A stretch of DNA of 64,000 nt, taken from the NCBI GenBank assembly GCA_013397435.1, contig VZRG01001068.1:158331-222330 (forward strand), written 5' to 3'. The stretch comes from Erythrocercus mccallii. Its lineage: Eukaryota > Chordata > Aves > Passeriformes > Dicruridae. Positions 23,865-36,594 of this stretch are shown in pieces. Position numbers and translations under genes: made by a program. Positions within the stretch are counted from its first letter, which is position 1. Every line of letters begins with the position of its first letter. The notes beneath the pieces are model-generated. The model did not search any database. It was not told the origin of the DNA and saw only the letters and a list, made by a program, of their open reading frames with translations.

Positions 23865-26800
23865 GTAAATTATTATTTTTTTAAGCACTTGAAATCTGAA
23901 TGTCTATGAAATAAATCCTTTAGTTTCTGATAGAGACCTTGGAAATATTTACTGAATATTCTTCTACTTTTAAAGGCTTAAATTGATATTTTTGAAAGTA
24001 CATTTCACCTTCTCTTGGTAGAAAATATTTTACTGTTTTTAGGATGTGCATCTTGAACACTATTTTCAGTATTGTTTATGATCCCAGATACATCTCTTAC
24101 AGTATAAAACCTGTAAAAACTAGGACTTGTTAAAGACATTTTTAAGATAGATGTAATTGTCTGGGTTAAAATTACTTGGTTTTGTTTGAGGTGTGACAAT
24201 GTAGCTTCTGAATTGAAATCTAGCTTGGTTAACTGAAGGACTTGAAAGAATTTATAGGCAACTGTGCTTACCCTGCATGCAACTGTTATTCCTTATAAGC
24301 ATGTGATTTCTAGGCCTCTAGATCCTAGGCTCTAGAAAGCAGCAAGAGTATTAATGGTGCTAATATGGTTTTATGGTGCTGTAATAGAAGTGTTACAGTA
24401 CTTCAATTCTAAGTTGCTCTCTGTGTATGCAAAGCTGCTTGGATTGAAGTTCTCCTTTGGGTATCTTTTTTTTTTCTCCTTTAGAAAGCAATCTCCATGT
24501 TTGGCCAGCAGGCTTACATTGAATCATGACTGTTTTGTAATACCCTCACCCTGAATCATTCTATCATGATCATGTATTTCAGATGGAGCTAGTACAATCT
24601 CTCATGTCAAAATTGGTAGTAACAGTCAATCTTGAGAGACGACTGATATTTAGGTTTATACTGACTTTGTCTATATTGTAAATGATGGTGACTAAAATGT
24701 TTCCTAACAGCCCCCCAAAATAGGTACATCTAATTTTATTTACAGGCACGTTATCTGCATGCCACAGATATATAAAGTTAATTTAGAAATAATTTCTTAT
24801 ATAATTAAATAACTGCATTTAAGTAGTATATCTAAAACTTAGCCGAATCTTTTAGCTTAGTAGATAAAGAATATGTATATCTATCTAAGTGTATATTTAT
24901 TGTCTGTTAAACCTTATATTAAAATGTAACAAAATACTTCTGACTCTTTTGATCAAAGCTTGGACTCAAATCTGTTTCAGGTGAGGCTCAGACTTATTAG
25001 TATTGAGCAGTTTAATCTTGTTGGGGAGCTTTTTAACAACTTAACCTGACTGTTTCAGGAGGTATGACTGTTAGAAAAATTTGCAAATATTAAACCTTTT
25101 CTATTTGGAATAATACTAAGACTTTTGGAGTGTAGTAATGTATGCTTCAGTATACTCTTTCCCACATACATGAATGGCCAAACTTTATGAAATTATATAA
25201 CAAGTTGACGGTACAAATACAGTTCTTAAATATTTGGTAAAACAACTTAGAGCTTACAGGCCCTGTAATATATGCTGGGAGGGCAAAACCACAAGAATTT
25301 TGCTATTCATGTCTACGTATCAGTTATTCTGGAGAAGTATAATATGTTTCATGTGCCTGCAGCCTACAAATGTAAAAAACCCCCAAACCCAACCAGCCCA
25401 ACCAGAAGGCACTTCAGTATAAGATTAGGTTCTGTACTTAAGTATATATCTTCTGAAAATCATGACTTGGCTTTAAAGCTGAGTAAATTAGTATTAATAA
25501 GTCTTTTAGTATGTGCAGTGACACAAATCAAAATAAATTATTAACAAAAATTCAGTAGGTAATAGTGCTACTTAATCTAACATTTAGAATGCCATTTTTA
25601 TAGCACATAGCTCAAGACTGCTTTAAAAAAAAACCCAAAGCCCTGCAAAAACCAAAATAAATCAAAAGCAGATGCAAATTAAATTCTTTTTACCAAATAA
25701 AAATGCACAAAAAACATGTCCTGGTTTTAATATTTTGAAAATTACTGAAGTAGTAGGTTTACAGCTTCACAGATCATTATTTAGTTGTCTCTTACTTGTT
25801 ATTCGGAGTTCCAAGCTTCTTATTACTGTTGCTCATTAACATTTTAAAGAAATTAACAGTAATTATAGTGCTGTACAGAAGGGACACTAAAGTGTTTTGG
25901 TTTTTCTTCTCAGTTACAGAGTACATTTAGATTTGGTAACTAATGCTTCACTCAGTCTTTTCTCCTTTCACCTCATGTACATTCACATGTAGCTGTATAG
26001 ACCTACATGTATGATAATTAAGAAAAAAGTAACATGCATGCTCTGTTTCAGTGTATCTTTAACAATTTCTGTTTTATCAGCTATGATCTGTTAAGTGCAG
26101 ATCTCAAAAGGGGGCAGTCTGGACATTTTCCACATGTAGATGTCAGTGATAAAAGAGCAGCTTCGTAGGAAATACAATTATAAATAACAGTCATTACACA
26201 AATAACTTAAAGCATGGCACCCTGTTGAAGTGAGTAAAAATTGTGCAAAAAGTTTGTCTGAAGTTAAGGGGGCAAAAAAAGAGCATCATTGATCTGGGAG
26301 AATATACTAGGTTTGTATTTATCAACAGATCCACAGATTAGATATGGTTCTATGATGTTAAAGAATTCATTTACAAGTTGATTACAGGGCCTTTGAGAGA
26401 TTACTGAGATCTGAGATTGCATCATAACATGAAAGTTGAACACTGCATTTGAAATTTTACTGAATATCTGGAGCTTCCACTGTATACAGTTCAAAATCAT
26501 GCGTATTGCCTATGAAAAATAAATTCCTCTGTAGTAAGTACTGTGCCAGATGTGTATCTTTGTTGTGGTTAACATATATACAACTAATGAGATTACACTA
26601 ATGTAAATGTTTACCGTCTGGATCTTTAAGCCACCATGTAGTGTTCTAGAGAATAGGGACTAATCTTTCTATGATAAGTCAAAACAGAAAACTTTTTTCA
26701 CTTCAGATTATTTTCCTTAGAAATTTTCCTTCCATTAGAAGACGTTCTTCAGGAGCCATATGTAAAACTACCAGTTTAATAATGTGACAAAATTATTATA

Positions 26801-29074
26801 TTGTAACATTAATACCTTTTTTTTTGCCTTCATGTTAACTCACCCATTGAAAGATACAAAACAAGTTAGAAGGCAATGTTGTTTGCTGAAAATTGAATCG
26901 CTAAGTTCCATCAATTACCAACCATGAGCAAAAAACACTGAAATATAAATAAAAATCTCATTGGGAGAAATAGCATGTAGAGTCCATATCAAAATATATG
27001 AAGTACACTGCGCTTCATTATTTTCATCACTGTTCTTTTCACCCTTCCTTCAAAACATTAACTTTATTTTCTAAAATAGGAAATATTAACCACATGAGAG
27101 AAGTTTTAGATGCAGTCAGTGTGCATCTTTTATTTCCTCATCTCAAATCAAACTGTGAATGAAAAAATCAAGGTTTTTTCTTGAACCCTTTTTATAGTGC
27201 TTTTCAGTACAGTATCAGAATATTTAAAATACTAAACTAATTTTGACCATAAATCCTCCAAGCTCAACTGCTGTTACCTTCCTTATTTTACCTGTAGGTA
27301 ATTGACACACAGTTATGACTGTCAAATGTACATCTCATCTGATGAAAATTGTGACTTAGAGATTTGATTACTCTTGCCTGTCACCCCCAGCCCCAAGGCA
27401 ATTAAACTTTATTTATTGGCATTGTTTTTCCCATTGATGTATTTTGGATTGGCCTCATAGGAGAAAATAGAAAGCAACAATAGGATTTAGTAACTGCATT
27501 GTCAGGTGTGTAGTCAAAAGCAGATTATAATTGTGTAGGGAAAACCTTTATCCATGCCTTTATTGACTTTTGTCAAGGACTTTGTGATGTACTTTTTAGC
27601 TTAATAATACAGTGTCATAAATTTCTTCACATGTCAGACACAGCCAGTATTTGATTTCAGTTTGTATGTTATTTGGGACTCCTTTAAGTGAAGGACATGC
27701 ATTTTGTACCTAAAAGAGTTAACCCATAGTAATTCTGTTTTCTGTATTAAGAGAGATACTTTTTACTAAGTAAATTTTGCATACACTGTCTGTGACAAGA
27801 CAATGCCAATTTCCTTATGAATTTACAATTCCAAACTTGATAAATGTGAAAACTGTAAACTTTGATTTGAGTCACTCCATTTCCTCAATGCTTTAAATGT
27901 ACACAATGTTACAAAAACAATGGCATGTGTGCACTAGAGGTTTCTGAAATTAATTTTGCTAAAAGTGTTGATTCAGTGTGTTAATAGGGACTAGCAAAGG
28001 TGCTTTTTAAGTATGAATTTGCTGAAAATCTAAAACTGCACTTGAATTTGAAGTAAAGATATATTGTTATAAATTCTGGTTTGGGAAAAATACTTAATAG
28101 TTGTTTGATAAAAACATATTAGTGAGGGCGAGTTTTGTATGGGTTTTTAAATTTGATTTTCTGAAATTATTGCAACATATTTTCAGTAAAAAGGAAAACA
28201 TGTCCATCTAAGAATGCTCAAAAGAAGCAAGTTTTAATATAAGATAATCCAAAACAACCTAACATCTTAATAATTTCTAGTTTTTGAAGTCTAGTTTTTT
28301 AACTTACCCTAGATGATTGTAAGACAAAATATACAAATCAACTTTGTCTGACAATTTTTCCAAGAAAATAGCATCCATTTTCTGAAAGGAAAAAATGTAA
28401 AAAGCTGATTTCAAAGGCAATAATTAGAAGAATATAATACCTTTTCAAAACATACATTAAGTAGGTATATTTAGTAGATGACTAGTTGCCTTAAAATCAT
28501 CAAGGTTGGAAGAGACCTTCAAGATCACCCAGTCCAACCATCCACCCAGTACTGTCACTGTCTCCCCAAAACCCCTAAACCATATCACCAGATCCAGATG
28601 CCTCTTGAACATATCCAGGGATGGAATACTCTGTGTTAGCATATAAAGTTATGTTCAGGAAAAGTTGTACTAAGTGTAATATGTTATAAACGTGGCTTAC
28701 TAGAAAGCTGGTATACTTATTTCACCTGGAAGTTGTTTGGTACTCAGAGCTATTCTAAAGTCATCCCTGTAATTAAGACAAATTTGATAGTTGTCATTCA
28801 CAGAAGTTTTAAGAAAATTCCTACATTTTGAGATAGAAGCTTACAGGTAGAGATATGATTTGTCTGAAGAATAAGATTATTTTCTACTTAGATTTTGTTC
28901 CTGTCAACAAATCCTGGTTTTTTGTCTGGGTTTTTTTTAATGTTTAAAAATGCTATAAGAAAATAAAAATCAAATTGTGGCACTAAGTAATAATGTGCTT
29001 TTAAATTTTATTTAATTTCACTGTACATTTTCCAAGTCCCATGTCAACAAGTGTTTGTGTTCATTTTCTTTTAG
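23865..29074 (+). other. BRD10 intron 4
   Basis: A 5.2-kb AT-rich intron with one CR1 3' end fragment (28492-28627). Apart from that, I see only short, unsupported open frames. Confidence 0.65.
28492..28627 (-). mobile_element. CR1 LINE 3' end fragment (antisense)
   Basis: The plus strand reads AAGGTTGGAAGAGACCTTCA, then CACCCAGTCCAACCATCCACC and a stretch ending AACATATCCAGGGATGG. This is the well-known antisense form of the avian CR1 3' untranslated end. The element is 5'-truncated as usual and inserted in intron 4 opposite to transcription. Confidence 0.85.
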
Positions 29075-29164
29075 CTTATTTGCACTAATCTTGATGAACT
29101 CAGGGAATTAATCTCAAAGATTGAGAATGAACTCAAAGATCTGGAGGACATTAAAAAGAAATCG
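29075..29164 (+). CDS. BRD10: BRD10 coding exon 5: coiled-coil segment
   Basis: 90 bp, phase 0 at both ends, encoding residues 754-783. The acceptor is TTTTCTTTTAG and the donor TCG|GTATGT. The peptide has regular leucine/isoleucine spacing (LDELRELISKIENELKDLED) and is predicted by eye to be an amphipathic coiled-coil helix, consistent with protein-protein contact or dimerisation. As it is a multiple of three, skipping it would keep frame, so alternative splicing is possible; none can be shown from the sequence. Confidence 0.85.
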
Positions 29165-31341
29165 GTATGTGACGTTAAAAGCTTTCTCTTGTGTGGATAT
29201 GAAACAGTGTCAGTTACTTGCCGAAGCCTGTCAACTGAAGTTTTTTATGCTGTTTAGTAACTGCATGAAACCTCCTGGGGACTCTAATCTTAATCTTTCC
29301 TGCTTTATGCTCTGTTCTCAATGTTTTTACGGTAAGTGAATTCAGTACCTGTGTTAGTACTTCTCCATGCCAAAACAAAATATAGACAGTGATAATACCT
29401 TAGAACAAGTAGTTCATCTCCATTAAACATGTGACTGTTTTCCCCTAAGGACAAGTTCTTACCAACAAATAATTAGACGATACAATTTTCATATCTGCCT
29501 ATGCAGTTTTGATCAGAACTTCTAGTGAGCTGGAATTCTTAATGCCTCTTTTTCTCATGTGTTATTAAAATTTACTTTGTTTAATATTTATTGAAGGAGT
29601 TTGTACCAAAAAGCATGTTATCTGGCTTTTGATATCAGATTGAGATACAAATTTTACCAATATATGTTGGATCACTTGAGTCTGTGCAACTGAAAACCTC
29701 AAAGGAGTGACAGACAAGAGAATCCAGCATGTCTGGCCTTTTGTAGGAGGCAGTGATTCTTATTAAGATGGTGGATAGGTTTAAATACATGAATAGTACT
29801 CATTTAAACAGCTCTCTATGGTGAACTCTCACTACATTTTTCATTGTAGTTCTGTTTATTGAACCTTTGGTAGGCACTTCTATGGTGGCATTTCTATGAA
29901 AAAGAAATAGTTAGAAGTGTTGATTTTTCTGTGTTAGAAATCAGGCTGCTTTTAATTCAAGTGAAAGCTTATAGTCTCATGAAGAATCAATATATTCTTA
30001 AGTTATTTAAATAAAGGAGAAAGCTGTGGTAGAAGAGAGACAAAATAAATTAGGATTCTAAAAGACATGTATCAGTGTGGATAATTAGCATAATAATTGT
30101 TAATGTAGGCAAAGGAATAATACCAACCTAATCTTGAGATTATGTTGTAGTTGCTAAATTGCAGACTGGTTTTATCATAAGAATGCCAAAAGGTTATCAG
30201 AAAGGCTATGTCAGCAATAGGATAAAAAGCCAAAAATTAGAGTATGCTGCTGGAGCATATCAATAATCTTAGTATAGGTGAGATGTTCAGTCTGCTAGTA
30301 AAACTGTAGGAACAGGACTTCTTCAAGGGTAGACAAATGCTAAATATGTCATAATTGCACTTTAAAGTGAAATCTGATAATGTCATTATGTAAGTAAGTT
30401 GCATGACTTCAGCAGGAATACTATGTTTAGTTCTAATTGCACCATCTTAAAAAACCCAAGCAGTTAAGTACAGGGGAATTAAGATACAATTCATACAGCA
30501 TTCAGAAGCTGTGAGGTAAGGAGAATCTTCTGTTGTGCTTTTATAGACCTATCAAATCATGATTCTGTCTCTAAACATTTGTGGTGTTAAAAATTTTATG
30601 TAAAGAAGAAGGGTTAGGATTAATTGCTGAAGAAGTGGTTATGAGAAAATAGTGATATACTGATTTTGAAAAAAAAAATTATCAGGGAAATGTCAGTTAC
30701 CATACAAACACACAAATAGAAAAGTGTTAAATTAGGTGAATAATCATAAATTTGAACTTGCGAAAATGAGGTTTTGCTTTGTAAAGAAAGTCTTTAGGAT
30801 TTAATTTTAGGTGTCTAACACCATCAATTATGTTTGATATCTGAAAAACTGGGAAAAATACAGACTTTCATTCTTCAGGTCTAACCAAATGACAGTGGCA
30901 GTTTCAGAAGCATCCAGAATTGAATTTGTCCAATTTTTCTGAACTGCATCTGTTAAGTAAAACAATTTTCTAATTTGATAATGGAAATTCTACCTAATGT
31001 GACAGTTTATTTTAATAGGATGGCACTTACACGCTGTTCATGGACTTTCTTGTTTTGAGTGAAAGATGGTGAAATTCTTAGTACTTCATGGTAATTTAAT
31101 ATTGATTTTTGTTGCTTCACCTGAGTGAAGTCATAGACTCCTTCTTCTTCACAACTAACCTCCTTGGTAAATTCCAATTTCCAGTCGTAGTAGTTGCTAG
31201 CACATGCTACTGAGAAAAGCCTTCAAGGCAACCTTTACTTTTATGTTAAATACTAACACATTTTAGAAGTACAGCTTATTTAACTTTAAATTAAGACTTT
31301 TAAGTGTAATTTTTTCTTAACTGTAACTTCCCTTTTGTTAC

Positions 31342-31404
31342 CTTGAAGACCATTCTGGAGTACATAAAAGGAATTCCTTCTCCAGAACTTGAAAGTAATG
31401 GAAA
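31342..31404 (-). other. Tentative antisense exon-like segment (63 bp)
   Basis: On the minus strand a good acceptor (CTCTTTCATTACAG) is followed by 21 open codons (FPLLSSSGEGIPFMYSRMVF, then K) and a donor AAG|GTAACA, phase 0 at both ends. This would fit in frame after the larger antisense segment at 32174-32434. It is short enough to be chance, and no family is recognised. Confidence 0.15.
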
Positions 31405-32173
31405 CTGTAATGAAAGAGCTAAGCTACAGGGCCTTTTTACTATGAATAAACTTACACTGTTCTCCCTCATTTTTTGTAGGTAGTTGGACTGGTTGTATAT
31501 GATACTTTTCACAACATCAACTTGAGACAACAAATGACATGACAGATATTTGTTTGGCAAGTTAAAAGAAAATTAGAATAGGGTTATGTAAAGGAAAGTA
31601 ATAGATAATTTTAAGTTTGGGCATTTCTACAAGTTTCTTTTACAACAATGAAATAATAAACCTGTTGGAAAGTGTTTTCACCGTTTGATTAAAACAGTTT
31701 GGTTCTCTACTCTTATACTACTCTATAGTCTTTTGAATTAGCTCTGAGTAGTATTTTTCCTTTTAAAAAGCCTAGCACTTTTTCTTGATGAATGTGTTAT
31801 ACCCATGATGAGATTTGCTTTGTGCTAGTTTGGTGTAACTGTTTAGAGTGGAAAATTAAATTTCACCTCATTTTTTTAATTTTGAAGAGTTCAACTCTGT
31901 ACTTGAACTCTAGACACAGTTTTGAAGCGATGCTGCAAGTTCACATATGCTTTCAACTGCCATAAGCCAAAACTGCTGCCAAATAAATAGTTCCTACTCC
32001 CCGTGTCTCTGGAAGCTTCTGTTTTCTGTGCCATCCCGTGCAAGAGGCTAGCAAAATTCTGTGTTCTGTTGCATGATGAGAGTAAGACTGTGATAAACCT
32101 AACTACTTATTTTTTGTAAGCCAGACCAGTTTTTTAATGCAATTACTCCAAAATAATGGAGTTGCACAAATAC

Positions 32174-32434
32174 CTGTGCTTGTATTCTGCTACAGGTTGA
32201 GTGGTCATTGTAAGAACAGAAGTGGCCATCTACAAAATGGGCAAAAGAAAGTGGGACTGATTTTGACAGGAAAAGCACCTTTGTGTTGCAGGTGAAGTTG
32301 TATGTGATATTATCATCAGGGTGCTCTAAAAAGTCTATTCCTTCAGCTACTGAACAATTCCTCTGCTTACCACATATTACACATTGAGAGGGAGAGGAGA
32401 AATTAGTCACATTTCCTGTTGTGTTAGTACCTGA
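32174..32434 (-). other. Candidate antisense exon of unknown secreted/membrane protein (or relic)
   Basis: On the minus strand a strong acceptor (CACATTCTTATTTCCAG) is followed by 261 bp of open frame, exactly 87 codons, ending at a donor ACAG|GTATTT, phase 0-0. The translation carries six N-glycosylation sequons (NTT, NVT, NFS, NCS, NIT, NFT) and six cysteines, including CVICGKQRNC and NITYNFTCNT. Such density is typical of an extracellular domain exon and unusual for random intron. FVDGHFCSYNDHSTCSRIQ is faintly reminiscent of CUB-type segments such as those of CDCP1, but this is a weak impression. It may be a nested gene's exon, a relic, or chance. No clear flanking exons or start codon were found. 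Confidence 0.3.
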
Positions 32435-35400
32435 CTGGAAATAAGAATGTGAAAGGTACAGAAAGGGGACTTTAAGGACTTAATGTTTTGTGCACTGCCT
32501 AGTGCAAGGCTGATACCCTAAGGAATGTCTAACCTAGAATTTCTTCTAACTCTTGTATATTGCTTAGGACATGTGAAGCTGCATCCTTTTATTTTAAAAA
32601 CTGGAGTAACCAGTAAAAACTGGTTGAATTGATAGAAAAAATCAGAATTTACAGCAAGGAAAATTAAATACTAGTAGAAATTAGGTCTCTTTTGTTGCTA
32701 ATACTACATAGATAAGGTGTGGGTGAAATTAAAAGCAGTCGGTAAACAATTATAAGCTGAAGTAGAAGAACATACTGGCTAAAAATTCTATTGATATTAT
32801 ATTGCATTTTAAGCTCCTATTTGTTTTTTGAAAATTGAGACTGGTATATAATATGCATGGCCATTCCGTTGCATGTGAGCTCCTACAAATTTTCTATAAC
32901 TAGCAAATTGACCAAGATATGCAAAGTAGCTTAATTCCACGCTTGCAGTGGTATTGCTGAAAAAATAATTTTGACAAACACACTTAATAGGGAAGCCTTT
33001 TGTTAGTATATTTAGGATCACATAAAGACTTCTATCTAATATCTTTTACAAGAAGAGGCAGTAAAGTAATGGATTCTGTCAGATCAATAACAATCAGATA
33101 ACAACTATCAGTCTCTGGCATTTTGGATCCCACTTTTCCAGGATCTTCTCTGTCTGGTCAAATCAGTGAGACTTGGAGTGTGAATGGAAATCGTCTTACT
33201 GCCTTTCAGATAATCTACCTCTCATGTGATGTGATGTAATTGTGTGTGAAACTGTTAATTAAGCTGCTTAGATGATCGGTTGTATGTTCTTAACTGTTGC
33301 ATATCGCAGCAGAAATTTATTTTTAATTTTTTTTTATTTTTTCAAATGACATTGTGTAGTATCAAAGTGACAGGACTGCCGGTACTTGCATATAATAATG
33401 AATTTAGGGCTTTTTTGCAGGTGCTAGCTGAATTTGCAGTAACATGAATGGGGGTTTTAACATGAACATGGGAAGATTTCTTGTTTACTGAAGTACAAGA
33501 CTTATTTAGCCATATCTGATGGATAAATGCATAGCTGTCTAGGGGGAGAGAAGGGTGGCTAGAGCCCAGGATTCCCATGGTTAAGCTGAGAAACAAATAA
33601 TGGGCAGTACCTTCTTGAGAAGGAGACTTCATCATCCTGAGAGAAAAGTCAGACAAAAATTAAGGGAAGGATTAGTCAAAGGACACCAGCCGAGGTAACA
33701 GCTAATTATGGTTTGAAGAAAAGGCTTTATTGTTTGCAGAAGTATGTAACACCCTGATGTCCTTGACTTAATAGCCAAAAAAGTAAAATCCTTGCTTTTG
33801 AAAGTTTTGTATTCTGCTCGTGTTCCTGGAGCTTATAATGAGATGGTCCCAGGAGGCTGAATGCCTTTGTCTGTCTTTGGACATGGGTATTTGTTTTAGG
33901 CAGGTGAGTCAAAAGGCCTGAAAGCAAACTGAGGTTTTCTGGAGCATTAAGTCACATGCAAAAGTATGTATTTCAGAGTTCACCTGAAAATTTAAAGTGA
34001 AAAACCCACTGGTTTAGGTCAGAAATAGTTAGAACTTCAGACAGAAATTAATTTCTGGGGCTATTCAAAGGAATATATTGGTCCAGGGTGGAACATATTA
34101 CCCTTGTGTGTTTTTTCATGAGATTCCAAATAAGCTGCTGTTAAATTTTTCATGGGGTGTATCTAAACTAGGAGGCTGTTTTCTGAGGTTTTTCATTGAT
34201 TTGCTACATTTTATTTTTAAAATATGTTAATACATAGAAAAAATAATGCAAAATGGTTAAATTTTTAAGTTTATAAAATATTCCCTCTCCGCTCAGTGAA
34301 GAAATAGGACATACTATCACATTTGAAAGTGCTTGGCAGGGAAAGTGTTTGCCAGTGTTTGCCTGCTCTTGTCCACTTCCTCTCTCCCCAATGAAGTATG
34401 TGCCATGCTTGAGACTTTTGCATGTAAAGGGTTTTCAGTTACACTTGTTTGCATCAGCATTACTGTATTTACGTAAATGTACACACACAGAGAAAATACT
34501 GTAATCTGAGAAAGCTGTGTATGCACACCCATTTGCAAGTTTAAAGTGCAGGTAAAGTGAGCTACAGTAAAAGAGATACCAGTAAATACTAGTGTTTGAG
34601 GGTATTAATAAACACACACAAGTCTTGCACCTGAAACATTTTATTTTAATTTAAGCATAGTTTCTCTGTTGGTATATATCTTCATCTCTATGATATCTAA
34701 CCTACTCTCTTTTTATGTCCTTATCCTGAACACTTGATTTGCACTTCAGTCACTTCCAAATACTGTTATTGCTTCTCTATGTCTTACCTGCATCTCTTGA
34801 AAACACTAATATGAGCCCAAAATACTGAATTTTGAGACAAATTTACACATTTAGATCCATGCAGCTTCTTGTACTTCTGAGGGCAGATGGAAGATGTAGA
34901 GCATTTGTAATATTTAGTTGTATAATATGAATGAATAAGGCCAATTCTAGGCTTTGATTTTTGAAATCTTCTCCACGATATTTGTCTTCTCTAATATTTT
35001 TAACTTTGGCTTATCTCACTGGCATTCAGTATTTTTGTCATAGTCTTCAGTTTTTCGTAGCTTCTTCAGTTTTCTGTCTTTATTGTCTACTTTTTTCACA
35101 ACTATTTTCTCTGGATCTTTCATGCCTTTCTATATGTGACTGACTAAACCTCCAATAAATGTATTTTATTGGAGGAGCTTTCTTTAAACCACTTTTGCCA
35201 CACAAATTTCTACAGTTCCAAATGTGAAAGTGTGGGTTCTGCATCAGAGATGAATGTGTACCCATACATTTATGTCACAGAAATACTACTATGTGTTCAG
35301 AACACTTCCCAATGCTTTGATTGTTGGTCAGTTAGTATGTTGTTTTAAATAAATAATTCAAGGCATTCCTCTCAGCATACAGTACTAGCAAAACAGCAGC

Positions 35401-36470
35401 TTTTAAGATGCTCATCTGAAGAATACTGAAACACTTTTATATCCAGAGTTAAGAAGATAAATACTCAACTATATGAGAGGGAGTTAAGTAAGATCTTATT
35501 AACTTAAAAGACATAGAATTTTGTAAATAGTTTAAGATACTACATACATCCAATTTCTTTGTAAGTTGCAGAAGTGTAAGTTAGTTAATAACTTTGAAGT
35601 TCTTATAATGGAGGACTAAAATGTGAAAATTCAGTGCTGGATAATTTCATTGTTCTGAGTTCAACAGTAAGTTCATGCTGATAATACACTTTCTCTTGTA
35701 TTTTTGTGGTTTATATATTTATAGATATATTTATTTTTTTTTTAAAGTATTGTATATTGATCAACACAGTGATGATTGTGTAGTAATTTTGCCTAAAGAA
35801 AATTAGAACATGTGGCTAAACATCCGAATGAAAACCACTTTATAGTAATGAATTAAAGCAGGGGATAAAGACAGTCTTGGTAGCAAGAAATTTATTGCAC
35901 TTTTCTTTGATGGTTTTTTTTTTTGGTTTGTTTTACTTTATTTGCTTGTAGTAGAAAGAAGAGAGTATGAGATTATTTTAAGATATAACTTGGTGTGATC
36001 AGATATCTAGGTCATGGAACTGCATGCTGGAGTCAGGACTTTTTATTAGTTGCTGGTAAATGCTCAAAGGTAAAATTGATTAAGAGATGTCATAAGTGAA
36101 TTTGTTTTATAATTTATTACAAGTCATTCTTCCTGACTCTGCTTAATTCCAATCTTCAAAGAATATCAGAGGTTGGTTAGCTGTTGATATATATTTATAA
36201 TGTTCAGAATGATGTTGCTCAAGCTAAAATACAAGATAGTGACTTTCAGGAACTTTCACTGTAGAAGAGAACTCTAAGCATTTTCAAAATTAAAACACTT
36301 TCAATAACAGATGAGTTTGTATATAAGAATATGTGATCTTGTCATGAATTCTTATTCAGTCAAAATTGGAAGTGTCTGAAATTGTAGTATTTGGACCATA
36401 AGTTAGTTGTTAAAAACATTCCAATTAATCCATATATGATTTGAAAAAGTTGTTGATCTCTTTTCTTTAG

Positions 36471-36594
36471 GTATCTGTTGTCCAAAGCAGCAGGAGATCA
36501 CCAACTCCCTCTCTGTGTGACATCACTAGAAAACTCTAGGTGATGTCACACATACCACAGAACCCCGCAGCAGAATGGAGCAGGCCTGTTAAGG
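36471..36594 (+). other. Possible poison (cryptic) exon in intron 5
   Basis: A pyrimidine-rich acceptor (GATCTCTTTTCTTTAG) and a perfect donor (AAGG|GTAAGT) bound 124 bp. Read from exon 5 in phase 0 it hits a TAG codon after 22 sense codons, so inclusion would truncate BRD10 and favour nonsense-mediated decay. It coincides with the left arm of the inverted repeat and is probably derived from it. Inclusion in RNA is not shown. Confidence 0.3.
36515..36551 (+). repeat. Short near-perfect hairpin
   Basis: GTGTGACATCAC (36515-36526) pairs with GTGATGTCACAC (36540-36551), extended by TAG/CTA with one bulged base. The loop is six or seven bases. It lies inside the left arm of the inverted repeat. 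Confidence 0.85.

Noticed and set aside
32809..33021. Minus-strand frame after a TTTTTTCAG acceptor
   Set aside because: It ends in a stop without a donor, with no domain or conserved-looking composition beyond one sequon.
33342..33656. 104-codon minus-strand frame preceded by a very good acceptor (TTCTCTCCCCCTAG)
   Set aside because: No clear donor, no domain and low-complexity composition; not strong enough to join to the candidate antisense exon at 32.2 kb.
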